DNA from: Arthrobacter humicola
Lineage (GTDB): Bacteria; Actinomycetota; Actinomycetes; Actinomycetales; Micrococcaceae
Length of the DNA stretch: 64,000 nt
Direction of reading: 5' to 3'
Assembly: GCF_022803015.1 (NCBI RefSeq)
Contig: NZ_JAFKON010000001.1
Span: forward strand, 124,001-188,000
Below the pieces are notes generated by a model. It searched no databases, was not told the DNA's origin, and worked only from the letters and a program-made list of their open reading frames with translations. This document shows positions 43,095-50,528 of this stretch, in pieces. A program made the position numbers and the translations under genes. The first letter of the stretch is position 1. The number at the start of each line of letters is the position of its first letter.

Positions 43095-44720
43095 ATGACG
43101 GCGCCTGTGCCTGCGGCGGGGGAAACGGCTGCCGGTACGTCCCGCCCGTCCACGTCCCGCCCTTCTGCGGCCGGCCGGACCGCGCTCACCCCGGCTGCGG
43201 CCTCCCCTGAGGGGGAAGGGGCCGTCGGCGACGTCGATACCCCGCGGTCCCCGATCCTTGCCGGGTTCCTGGGCTCGCTGTTCATGACTATCGGTTCGAT
43301 CGGCGTCGGCTGGCTTGCCCCCGCATCCGAACTTCGCCGAGTCCCGCTGTTCATCTGGATGCGCACCGAGGCCCTCGGCGTCGCCCTCTGCATTGTCCTG
43401 CTGGCCTTCGGCGGCATGCTGCTTGTCCGCGCCTGGCTGCGGCTCGGCCAGCGCGTCCGGGTCTGGGGGGCCGGGGCCCGCAAGGCCACGCTCCAGGCGA
43501 CGGTGGCGTGGGGGCTGCCGCTGATGTTCTCTGTGCCGCTGTTCAGCCGCGACGTCTACGCGTACATCGGCCAGGGCCGGCTCATGGTGGAGGGCTTCAA
43601 CCCCTACGAAAACGGCATTTCGGCGCTGTCCAACTACTTCCAGCTGGGCGCCGACAGAATGTGGACCGAAGCTCCCGTCCCCTACGGGCAGCTGTTCCTG
43701 TGGATCGAACAGTTCGTGGTCTGGGCCACCAACGTGCACCCTGAAGGCAGCATCATGCTGTTCCGGATCGCGGCCCTGGTGGGCGTGGTCCTCTGCGTGA
43801 TCTACGTGCCGAAACTGGCCGAACTGCACGGAGTGAACCCGAACCGGGCCCTGTGGCTGACGGCGGCCAACCCGCTGTTCCTCACCAACTTCATCGCCAG
43901 CGTCCACAACGATGCCCTCATGATCGGCCTGGCCCTGGCGGGCCTTTATTACTGCGCCACGCGCCGGGTCATCCTCGGAATCGTGCTGGTCACGCTCTCC
44001 ATCTCGGTCAAGCCCATCACGGTGGTCTTCCTGCCGTTCATCGGCCTGCTCTGGGCGGGCAAGGGCGCCAGCTGGCCGCGCAAGTTCGTCTTCTGGGCCC
44101 TCACGGCCGGCATCAGCGTGGCCTTGCTGTATCTCATGAGCCGGGTCAATGGCTTCGGCTTCGGCTGGATCAACGGGCTGTCCGCCCCGGGCAGCATCTG
44201 GATCTGGTACGCGCCTGTTGGCCTGGTGGGCCTGATCGTGGCCTCCATCTCCAACGCCTTCGGGCTCGACGGCTGGGGACTGGCCAAGTGGGCGTTCGAC
44301 GCCGGCAAGCTGCTCGCCGTCGGCATCGTCGCCTGGCAGATCTTCCGCGGCGACTACGACCGGCTGATGCGCCGGCTCACCCTGGCGTTCGCCGCCGTCG
44401 TGCTGCTGTCCCCGATGATCCAGTCCTGGTACATCGTCTGGCTCATCCCGCTCTTCGCCGTCACGGGCATCCGCGACGACTGGCAGGTCAAGGCGCTCTA
44501 CTTCATCGTGTCCTTCTTCATGGTGTACGCGATCTCGGACCAGCTCGACGTCTTCCCGTACCTGCAGACCGCGGATCTGGGCCTGGCCCTGGCGCTGGCC
44601 CGCAACGCCGCGGCGATCATTGCGTTGCTGTTTGCGCTGTACCTGATCTTCCTTGACCCGAAGACGAAGCTGCTGTTCACCAAGTCGGACGAGCCGGTCA
44701 CCACGCGGCCGATCATCTAG
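43095..44720 (+). CDS. mptB: Polyprenol-phosphate-mannose-dependent alpha-1,6-mannosyltransferase, MptB-like
   Basis: About 541 residues with roughly a dozen membrane segments after a disordered Ala/Pro/Ser-rich N-terminus of 50 residues. FSRDVYAYIGQGRLMVEGFNP-type loop (Asp in SRDVYAY) marks GT-C glycosyltransferases; ANPLFLTNFIASVHNDALMIGL and LSPMIQSWYIVWLIPLF are shared with MptA/MptB. In mycobacteria and corynebacteria MptB extends the lipomannan/lipoarabinomannan mannan backbone on the outer face of the membrane. The start is weakly supported (ATG 43095; GTG 43053 possible). Confidence 0.87.
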   Translation: MTAPVPAAGETAAGTSRPSTSRPSAAGRTALTPAAASPEGEGAVGDVDTPRSPILAGFLGSLFMTIGSIGVGWLAPASELRRVPLFIWMRTEALGVALCIVLLAFGGMLLVRAWLRLGQRVRVWGAGARKATLQATVAWGLPLMFSVPLFSRDVYAYIGQGRLMVEGFNPYENGISALSNYFQLGADRMWTEAPVPYGQLFLWIEQFVVWATNVHPEGSIMLFRIAALVGVVLCVIYVPKLAELHGVNPNRALWLTAANPLFLTNFIASVHNDALMIGLALAGLYYCATRRVILGIVLVTLSISVKPITVVFLPFIGLLWAGKGASWPRKFVFWALTAGISVALLYLMSRVNGFGFGWINGLSAPGSIWIWYAPVGLVGLIVASISNAFGLDGWGLAKWAFDAGKLLAVGIVAWQIFRGDYDRLMRRLTLAFAAVVLLSPMIQSWYIVWLIPLFAVTGIRDDWQVKALYFIVSFFMVYAISDQLDVFPYLQTADLGLALALARNAAAIIALLFALYLIFLDPKTKLLFTKSDEPVTTRPII

Positions 44721-44732
44721 GGCTGGTTCTGG

Positions 44733-45416
44733 CTAGGCCGCCAAGTTCCTGAGCGCTTCCTTGCGCGAGAGCGGACTGAGCCGGTCCGCATGCCGCCGCA
44801 CAAACGCTTTCACCCAGGCCGGATCCGTCCTGCCGTACTGGCGCAGCGCCCACCCGATCGCCTTGCGGATGAAGAACTCCCGGTCCTCGAGGTTGGCCTC
44901 GATCACAGCGGCCAGGAGCTCCGTGTCCGTGGCGTCCTTCGCCCCCAGCTGTGCGGTGATCGCGGCCCGCCGGACCCAGAAGTCCTCGTCCCGGCTCCAG
45001 CGTTCGAGCACCGGCGTCAGTTCTGCCCGGTGGGCCTGCAACAGGGCGCCCAGCCGGTGGGCCACCCCGTCCACCAGGTCCCACCACGCTCCGGTGCGGA
45101 TGATTTCCTCATAGAGGGCCAGCATGCCCAGTTCCCCGGCTGCCGGCTTGAGCCCCGTGAGCTCGATCGCAGCATAGCGTTCCTCACGGTGGCCGGCGTT
45201 GCGCCACAGCACAAGCACGGCGGACTGCAGCTCCGCCAGGGTGCCCGGCGGGTGGTCCGCGGCCGCGGCCCGGACAATGCTGCGAACCTCGGGAACCCGC
45301 ACGCCCAGGGATGGCATCTGCGATTTCATGTAGGCCTGGGCCCCCGCGGCGCGGCCAGGATCGGCAGCAGCCTGGAGGCTGCCGCGGATCGCGTCAATCA
45401 GTTCCGTGGTGGTCAT
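44733..45416 (-). CDS. DNA alkylation repair protein, AlkD-like
   Basis: 227 residues, all helical, built of HEAT-like repeats. AlkD removes bulky or cationic alkylated bases. Segments such as AYMKSQMPSLGVRVPEVR, NAGHREERYAAIEL, WWDLVDGVAHRLGAL, DEDFWVRRAAI, and DREFFIRKAIGWALRQYGR match the family; the Trp and Asp/Arg of the last four line the base-excision cleft. Its stop is 12 bases from the mptB stop (convergent). Confidence 0.92.
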   Translation of the reverse strand: MTTTELIDAIRGSLQAAADPGRAAGAQAYMKSQMPSLGVRVPEVRSIVRAAAADHPPGTLAELQSAVLVLWRNAGHREERYAAIELTGLKPAAGELGMLALYEEIIRTGAWWDLVDGVAHRLGALLQAHRAELTPVLERWSRDEDFWVRRAAITAQLGAKDATDTELLAAVIEANLEDREFFIRKAIGWALRQYGRTDPAWVKAFVRRHADRLSPLSRKEALRNLAA

Positions 45417-45494
45417 GAGGCCACTGTAGACACGCCGCGGCGGGCTTTAGAGTTGAAGCCAGCAAGCCGCGGCTCCGCGTCGGAAGGGAAAGCC

Positions 45495-46262
45495 ATGTCC
45501 ATGATCAAGAGTCCCGAAGAGATCGCACTGATGCGCGAGGCCGGCCGGGTGGTCGCCACCGCCCTCGCCCGGGTCCGGGAGGCGGCCGCCGTCGGCGTTT
45601 CGCTCAAGGAACTGGACGATGTCGCCGCGGCATCAATCGCCGACGCGGGAGCCACCCCGGCGTTCCTGAACTACCGGCCGCGGTGGGCGTCCGTGCCGTT
45701 CCCGGGGGTCATCTGCACGTCCGTCAACGACGCCGTCGTGCACGGCATCCCCAACGAGTACCGGCTCCAGGACGGGGACCTCCTGAGCGTGGATTGCGGC
45801 GCCTTCCTGGCCGGGTGGTGCGGCGATGCGGCCGTCAGTTTCATCGTGGGGACCGTGGACCCGGTGGACCAGGCCCTCATCGACGCCACGGACGCCGCCC
45901 TGGCGAGGGGGATCGAAGCGGCAAGGATCGGGAACAAGATGGGGGATCTCGCCTACGCGATCGGCGGGGCAGCGCGCCGGGCAGGCTACGGGCTGCTCGC
46001 CGACCACGGCGGCCACGGGATCGGCCGGACCATGCACGCCGAGCCGCACGTGCCCAACGACGGGCGTCCCGGTCGCGGCATCAAATTGACCGAGGGCCTG
46101 GTCATCGCCATCGAGCCAATGCTGATTCTCGGCCGCAAGGACGACTACTACCATGACGACGACGAATGGACCCTCCGCTCAGCGAACGGCCGCCGCGCCG
46201 CGCACAGCGAACACACCGTGGCCATCACCGCCGACGGGCCGGTGATCCTGACCCTGCCCTAG
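45495..46262 (+). CDS. map: Methionine aminopeptidase, type I
   Basis: 255 residues. Removes initiator methionine. Metal and catalytic residues are visible: His in DAVVHGIPNE, Asp in LSVDCGAF, Asp in GDAAVSF, His in HGIGRTMHAEPHV, Glu in VIAIEPML and Glu in AHSEHTVAI. ATG 45495 follows GGAAGGGAA. No zinc-finger N-terminal extension, so a short MapA type. Its stop codon overlaps that of the convergent GNAT gene in a shared CTAG. Confidence 0.96.
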   Translation: MSMIKSPEEIALMREAGRVVATALARVREAAAVGVSLKELDDVAAASIADAGATPAFLNYRPRWASVPFPGVICTSVNDAVVHGIPNEYRLQDGDLLSVDCGAFLAGWCGDAAVSFIVGTVDPVDQALIDATDAALARGIEAARIGNKMGDLAYAIGGAARRAGYGLLADHGGHGIGRTMHAEPHVPNDGRPGRGIKLTEGLVIAIEPMLILGRKDDYYHDDDEWTLRSANGRRAAHSEHTVAITADGPVILTLP

Positions 46263-46936
46263 CGCCCTCGGTCCCTGCCGGCCCGGGGCACCGTCAGGCG
46301 GACGACGGCGCGTCCCGGCACTGCGCCGCTGACCACTGTGCCGCTGACCACCGTGAAGCCGGCCGCCGTGAAGCCGGCCGCCGTGAAGCCGGCCGCCAAA
46401 AAGAGTCCCAGCGTGCCGTGGTAGAGGTCTGCCGGGCCGGCCTTGGGCCGTTGCGCGGGGTCGACCGGATAACCCTCTACCACCGTTGCGCCGTGGGCGG
46501 AGGCGTGTTCGACGGCGGCGGCAAGCAACGCCCCCGCCACGCCGGTGCGTCGGTGGTCAGGGGAGACTACAAAGCAACTGACGGACCACACTTGGTCCAC
46601 GCCGGGATCCCGGGCGGCGTCAGGGGCCGACGCCAGCACGTTCGAGCGCAGGATCCTTGGGTAGCACCCGCGGGGCTCGACGGCGCACCAGCCCACCGGA
46701 TTCCCGTCGCGGAAGGCCAGGACCCCGGGCGCCGGCTGGCCGCCGTCGAACTTGTCCCGCAACTGGTTCTTCCGCTCCTCCGGGGTGGACGCGGACCACT
46801 GCGGGCCGGTCCAGGCAAAGAACCGGCACCAGCATCGTGAGGGTTCGCCGCGCACGCCAAAGAGACGCTCGACGTCGGGCCAGTCCGCCGCGGCGGTGGT
46901 GATGGCTGCCTGGGCCCGGGGTTCTGCGTCGCGCAT
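46259..46936 (-). CDS. GNAT family N-acetyltransferase with C-terminal tandem repeats
   Basis: 225 residues. The acetyl-CoA loop is VVSPDHRRTGVAGALLAAAVEHA; the N-terminal half with CWCRFFAWTGPQWS, and GCYPRILRSNVLASAP resembles actinobacterial GNAT proteins of unknown substrate. The normal fold ends near GTLGLFLAAGF; after this lies TAAGFTAAGFTVVSGTVVSG, encoded by tandem 15-bp repeats. ATG 46936 has no clear ribosome-binding site. The stop overlaps that of map. Confidence 0.85.
   Translation of the reverse strand: MRDAEPRAQAAITTAAADWPDVERLFGVRGEPSRCWCRFFAWTGPQWSASTPEERKNQLRDKFDGGQPAPGVLAFRDGNPVGWCAVEPRGCYPRILRSNVLASAPDAARDPGVDQVWSVSCFVVSPDHRRTGVAGALLAAAVEHASAHGATVVEGYPVDPAQRPKAGPADLYHGTLGLFLAAGFTAAGFTAAGFTVVSGTVVSGAVPGRAVVRLTVPRAGRDRGR
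46327..46397. repeat. Two adjacent 15-bp tandem repeats inside the GNAT gene
   Basis: GTGAAGCCGGCCGCC is repeated three times exactly (46353-46397), and CCGCTGACCACnGTG twice (46327-46356), slightly overlapping the first array. Both are in frame and add residues to the protein C-terminus. Confidence 0.9.
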
Positions 46937-46967
46937 GGAAAGAGGGTAGCGCCTGGCGGCTTCAGCG

Positions 46968-47483
46968 TCAGCGCGTGCGCGTGCCCGGGCTGGCCTGGCG
47001 GCGGACGCGGTGCGCGGCGAGCCGGAGCTGGATGATGCGGGCGGCTCCGGCGATGGCGACCAGGACGCCGCCTCCGACGGCCGCGATGAACAAGGCGATG
47101 CCGAGCGGGACCGAGCCTTCGAGGCCAAAGAACTTCACCTGCACGTATTCCTGGTTCTGCAGGATGAAAGCGATCAGCAGGATCAGCACCACGAGCGCGC
47201 AGGCAACCGCGGCCCAGACCATTCCCGCACGGGTGACCTGGCGCGTGTCCGGAGCGGGCGCCGGCGCGGGAGCCTGAGCCGTGGGTTCCTCGGGCTGGGT
47301 GGTTTCGGCGCGCCCCGCCGTCGTGGCGGCCACATCCGTGCTGGTCGCGGCCACATCCATGCCGGGGCTCTGCTCGGCGGGCGCGGACGCGGGCGCGGGT
47401 GTGGCGTCACCGGACCCCGCGTACGGGGAGGTGGGGGCGTCGTCTGGATTGGTGGGGTCGAATCTGCGGGGTGTCTCGGTCAT
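46968..47483 (-). CDS. LapA-domain membrane protein with disordered N-terminus
   Basis: 171 residues. The first 80 are a Pro/Ala/Thr-rich disordered part. Two membrane helices follow (about 88-110, GMVWAAVACALVVLILLIAF, and 120-145, PLGIALFIAAVGGGVLVAIAG) with the LapA-like link FILQNQEYVQVKFFGLEG. A basic C-terminus (HRVRRQASPGTRTR) faces the cytoplasm. LapA proteins affect envelope or lipopolysaccharide assembly in Gram-negatives; in actinobacteria their job is unknown. Confidence 0.85.
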   Translation of the reverse strand: MTETPRRFDPTNPDDAPTSPYAGSGDATPAPASAPAEQSPGMDVAATSTDVAATTAGRAETTQPEEPTAQAPAPAPAPDTRQVTRAGMVWAAVACALVVLILLIAFILQNQEYVQVKFFGLEGSVPLGIALFIAAVGGGVLVAIAGAARIIQLRLAAHRVRRQASPGTRTR

Positions 47484-47734
47484 GGCGGCCGTACCTTTCG
47501 ATTGCGGGCAGGGCGCACAGGCTATCCCTGCCAGCCTGCCAGTCCATTCAATACTAAGCGTGCTGAGGGCTGGCGGGGCTCAGGGCATAGGGTGTGCACG
47601 GTTCGGGCGCTCCGTCCCACGCCAGCAACCGTGCTTTGGCGGTCCCTGGCGGCCGCCGTCGGCGTCGTTCTCCCGGGCATTCTTTCCGGGGTCCTTCCCG
47701 GAAACCAGCGGCGCCCGCGGGGCAGTGCAGGCTG

Positions 47735-47761
47735 TTGGCACCGGCCCGGGGACGGTATAAC
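47735..47761 (+). promoter_or_regulatory. Candidate corA promoter
   Basis: TTGGCA (47735-47740) and TATAAC (47756-47761) are 15 bases apart, a short spacing, 40 bases before the corA start. The rest of the 317-base gap before corA holds an 8-bp hairpin TTTCCGGG/CCCGGAAA (47683-47704) and nothing else I recognise; no magnesium riboswitch was seen. Confidence 0.4.
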
Positions 47762-47800
47762 GTCACAGCAAAGCGAATGCCTTGAAGAGGAGGCGCGGCC

Positions 47801-48817
47801 GTGACGATTATTGACAACGCCGTCTATGTGGACGGTCACCGGACCGCCGACCCGGAAGGACTCGAGGAGACATACTTTCTGCTGCGGCAGCGCCAGGGCA
47901 TGGCCTGGATCGGGCTCTACCGGCCCGAAGCCCAGGAACTGCGCTCCGTGGCCGAGGAATTTGACCTGAGCCACCTGGCCGTAGAGGACGCGCTCGCCGG
48001 CCACCAGCGGGCCAAGCTGGAGCACTATGGCGAGACGTTGTTCCTGGTGCTGCGGCCCGCGCGGTACCTGGACGACGTGGAAAAGGTCGAGTTCGGCGAG
48101 ATCCATGTGTTTTCCGGACCGGACTTTGTGGTGACTGTCCGCCGGGCGGAGTCTCCCGACCTGGCCCGGGTGCGCCGGCGGATGGAGTCCGAGCCGGAGT
48201 TCCTGGCGCTCGGACCGGATGCGGTGTTGTACGCGATCCTGGACCAGGTGGTGGACGAGTACGAGCCCGTGGCGGCAGGGCTGGAAAACGATATCGATGA
48301 AATCGAAGACGACCTGTTCGCTGCCGACCCCGGCGTATCGCGCAGGATCTATGAACTCTCCCGCCAGGTCATCACGTTTCAGCGTGCCACGGCCCCGCTG
48401 GCCGGAATCTTGCAGAGCCTCATGGGCGGCGGACCGGACGGCGTGCCGGATCCCGAACTGCAGGATCATTTCCGCGACGTCCTGGACCACGCCATCAGGC
48501 TGGGGGAGCGGGTGTCTGCCTTCCGGGCGTTGCTGCAGAACGCGCTGGCCGTCAACGCGGCCCTCGTTGCCCAGCGGCAGAACGACGAAATGCGGCTCCT
48601 GACGGAGTCGAGCTTCGCCCAGAACGAGCAGGTCAAGCGGATCTCGTCGTGGGCTGCCATCTTGTTTGCGCCGACGTTGATCGCCTCGATTTACGGCATG
48701 AACTTCCGCGACATGCCCGAGCTCGACTGGATCTTCGGCTATCCGATGGCACTCGCGCTCATGCTCGGCATGGGCGGGATCCTGTTCCTGACGTTCAAAC
48801 ACAACAAGTGGATCTGA
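47801..48817 (+). CDS. corA: CorA-type magnesium/cobalt transport protein
   Basis: 338 residues. A cytoplasmic domain is followed by a long helix and two C-terminal membrane segments. The selectivity signature GMN is in IASIYGMNFRDMPELDWIFG, between ISSWAAILFAPTLIASI and MALALMLGMGGILFLTF; the basic end FKHNKWI is typical. Forms a pentameric channel for Mg2+. GTG 47801 follows AGAGGAGG at good spacing. Confidence 0.95.
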   Translation: MTIIDNAVYVDGHRTADPEGLEETYFLLRQRQGMAWIGLYRPEAQELRSVAEEFDLSHLAVEDALAGHQRAKLEHYGETLFLVLRPARYLDDVEKVEFGEIHVFSGPDFVVTVRRAESPDLARVRRRMESEPEFLALGPDAVLYAILDQVVDEYEPVAAGLENDIDEIEDDLFAADPGVSRRIYELSRQVITFQRATAPLAGILQSLMGGGPDGVPDPELQDHFRDVLDHAIRLGERVSAFRALLQNALAVNAALVAQRQNDEMRLLTESSFAQNEQVKRISSWAAILFAPTLIASIYGMNFRDMPELDWIFGYPMALALMLGMGGILFLTFKHNKWI

Positions 48818-48848
48818 TGGTCTGGTTGAAATAGGAGTTGACATAGGA

Positions 48849-48887
48849 AGCGGCCCTGACCGTGCGTTGTCGCAGGTCAGAGCCGCT
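48849..48887 (-). terminator. Terminator of tRNA-Arg, possibly also of corA
   Basis: AGCGGCCCTGACC (48849-48861) pairs with GGTCAGAGCCGCT (48875-48887), one mismatch that is G-U on the minus strand, and an inner TGCG/CGCA extends the stem to 17 bp. It starts seven bases past the tRNA. Confidence 0.75.
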
Positions 48888-48893
48888 CTCTTG

Positions 48894-48966
48894 TGCCCCA
48901 GGAGGGAATCGAACCCCCGACCGGCGGATTAGAAGGCCGCTGCTCTATCCCCTGAGCTACTGGGGC
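48894..48966 (-). tRNA. tRNA-Arg (TCT)
   Basis: Acceptor GCCCCAG pairs with CTGGGGC, D arm GCTCAGGGGATAGAGC, anticodon loop CTTCTAA with anticodon TCT, T arm GGGGGTTCGATTCCCTC, discriminator A. The last pair of the anticodon stem is C-T. No CCA is encoded. Confidence 0.95.
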
Positions 48967-49211
48967 GCGCTGGCTCCCACCGGCTGCTGCCGGTGACGCC
49001 TCAAAAAGTTTACAGTGCCTGACGGCCGGTGGAGGTCAACGCCCGGCAGGTGGCCGGTCCTGCCGGCCCTGACTTCTCCCCAACACGGTCCCCACACCGT
49101 TGCCGGCAGCCGGTTATCCACATGGCACAGCCGGGTCCTCCCCGGCCACGGTCCACGGCGGGATGCTGGAACTGCCCGGCAGGGCACGACAATTCGAGAC
49201 AGGACATGAGA

Positions 49212-49778
49212 ATGAGCGACAACATTACGGTCCGTGGCTTCGTCGCCTCGGAGATCAGAAGCTCGACCACACCCGGTGGCGTGGCCACGGCGTCCTTCCG
49301 GTTCGGCGCCACCGAGCGCCGCTACGACCGCGGCTCCAGCACCTGGGTGGATGGCAACACCAACTGGTTCACCGTCCAGGGATACCGGCAACTGGCCGGC
49401 AACATTGGCTGCAGCATCAAGAAGGGCCAGCGGGTCATCGTGGTAGGCAGGCTGAAGATGCGGAGCTGGGAGAAGGACGGCAGGGTCTACCACGTCGCCG
49501 AAATTGACGCGGAGTCAGTTGGCCACGACCTCATGTGGGGCTCTGCGAACTTCACGCGCTCAGCCGCAGCCGGAAGCCAGGCGGCCGCCGGACCCGGTTC
49601 CCCAGACGCGCCCGGTAGCGGCGACGGCGACGGCGGCGGACCGCAGAGCCTGCCAGGGGACGACGACGGGGACGGCGACCACGGTGCCGACCACCACGCG
49701 AGCTTCAGCCATGACGAGAGCGGTGAGCAGGAGGAGGTGGACCAGGAAACCGGAGAACTGAAAGGGGCCGCAGCCTGA
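49212..49778 (+). CDS. ssb: Single-stranded DNA-binding protein, atypical C-terminus
   Basis: 188 residues. An OB fold occupies residues 1-115: NITVRGFVASEIRSS, ATASFRFGATERRYDRG, NTNWFTVQGYRQLAGNI, GQRVIVVGRLKMRSWEKDG. A Gly/Asp-rich disordered tail follows. The end is ETGELKGAAA; the usual DDDIPF-type tip, which docks repair and replication partners, is absent, so this is likely a secondary SSB such as SsbB. ATG 49212 has better spacing from AGGA than ATG 49206. The lipoprotein-like gene and ettA follow. Confidence 0.92.
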   Translation: MSDNITVRGFVASEIRSSTTPGGVATASFRFGATERRYDRGSSTWVDGNTNWFTVQGYRQLAGNIGCSIKKGQRVIVVGRLKMRSWEKDGRVYHVAEIDAESVGHDLMWGSANFTRSAAAGSQAAAGPGSPDAPGSGDGDGGGPQSLPGDDDGDGDHGADHHASFSHDESGEQEEVDQETGELKGAAA

Positions 49779-49867
49779 ATCCGCAGGACCGGCGGGCAGC
49801 GCCGTGGGCGCCGGGACTGGTCACCGGAACGCCGGAACGGGGCACTGCCGCGTGGCAGAATTGCCCG

Positions 49868-50445
49868 ATGCAACACGCCAGGATCGTTGCGGGACGGGCG
49901 GCGCCCACCCGCACCGCGGGAGGGGCCGCCCGTCGCGTCGGCTGGGCCGCTCCGGCCGCCGCAACCTTGGTGCTCCTGCTTTCAGCCTTCGCCTGTGCGA
50001 CGCCGGCCGGTAGCAGCGGAGCTATGGCCTCTGAAGCCGCGGACTCTCAGGGGACACCTTCCGCAACGTCCCCGGCACCGACAGCCACTGCGTCGCCGGC
50101 ACCGGCATCCACGACGTCGCCGCTGGCGAACCCCGACCTGAAACCCGACAGGGAATCCGCCATGAAGTCCACGGTCGAGGCGGTCCTGAACGCCGCCATC
50201 CGCGGCGGCAGTCAGCCCGAAACGGCGGGCATCCGCGCGTCGTTGGTTAAGGCAGGGATTCCGGCCGACGCTGTGGAAGTCACAGCCGGGCGGACGCCCA
50301 CGGCATGGCTGTCGACGCCGTCGAGGCCGGAGTGCGCGACGGCAACGACTGCATCGTGGCCCAGATCCGCACCGGCACCGTCACCGTCGCTGTGCTGCTG
50401 CCGGGTCTGGCCTCCGGGGGCTGCCTCGTGGGCGTCCGGGACTGA
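49868..50445 (+). pseudogene. DUF6993-type lipoprotein gene with frameshift
   Basis: The frame opens at ATG 49868 with a hydrophobic segment and LSAFACATPAG, a lipobox-like export signal, then a Thr/Ser/Pro linker. From near residue 100 the sequence matches DUF6993 proteins (VLNAAIRGGSQPETAGIRAS, VEVTAGRTPT). At about 50300 coding switches frame: GMAVDAVEAGVRDGNDCIVA and VTVAVLLPGLASGGCLVG continue the domain in the other phase to a TGA at 50443-50445. One G appears missing in ACGG before CATGG. Either a real one-base deletion or a sequence error. The unshifted frame runs to 50518 as junk. Confidence 0.75.
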
Positions 50446-50528
50446 GCCGAACCCTCGAACGCCGTTAAGTGGCCGATCCGGGCTCACGGAATGTGAGTTA
50501 TCCCGCCCGAACCACTAGATTTGTAGGC

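Noticed and set aside
46353..46397. Three 15-bp repeats as a CRISPR array
   Set aside because: The copies are contiguous without spacers and are in frame within a gene.
47484..47800. A magnesium riboswitch before corA
   Set aside because: Only one 8-bp hairpin is present and no ykoK or mgtA-type core was recognised.
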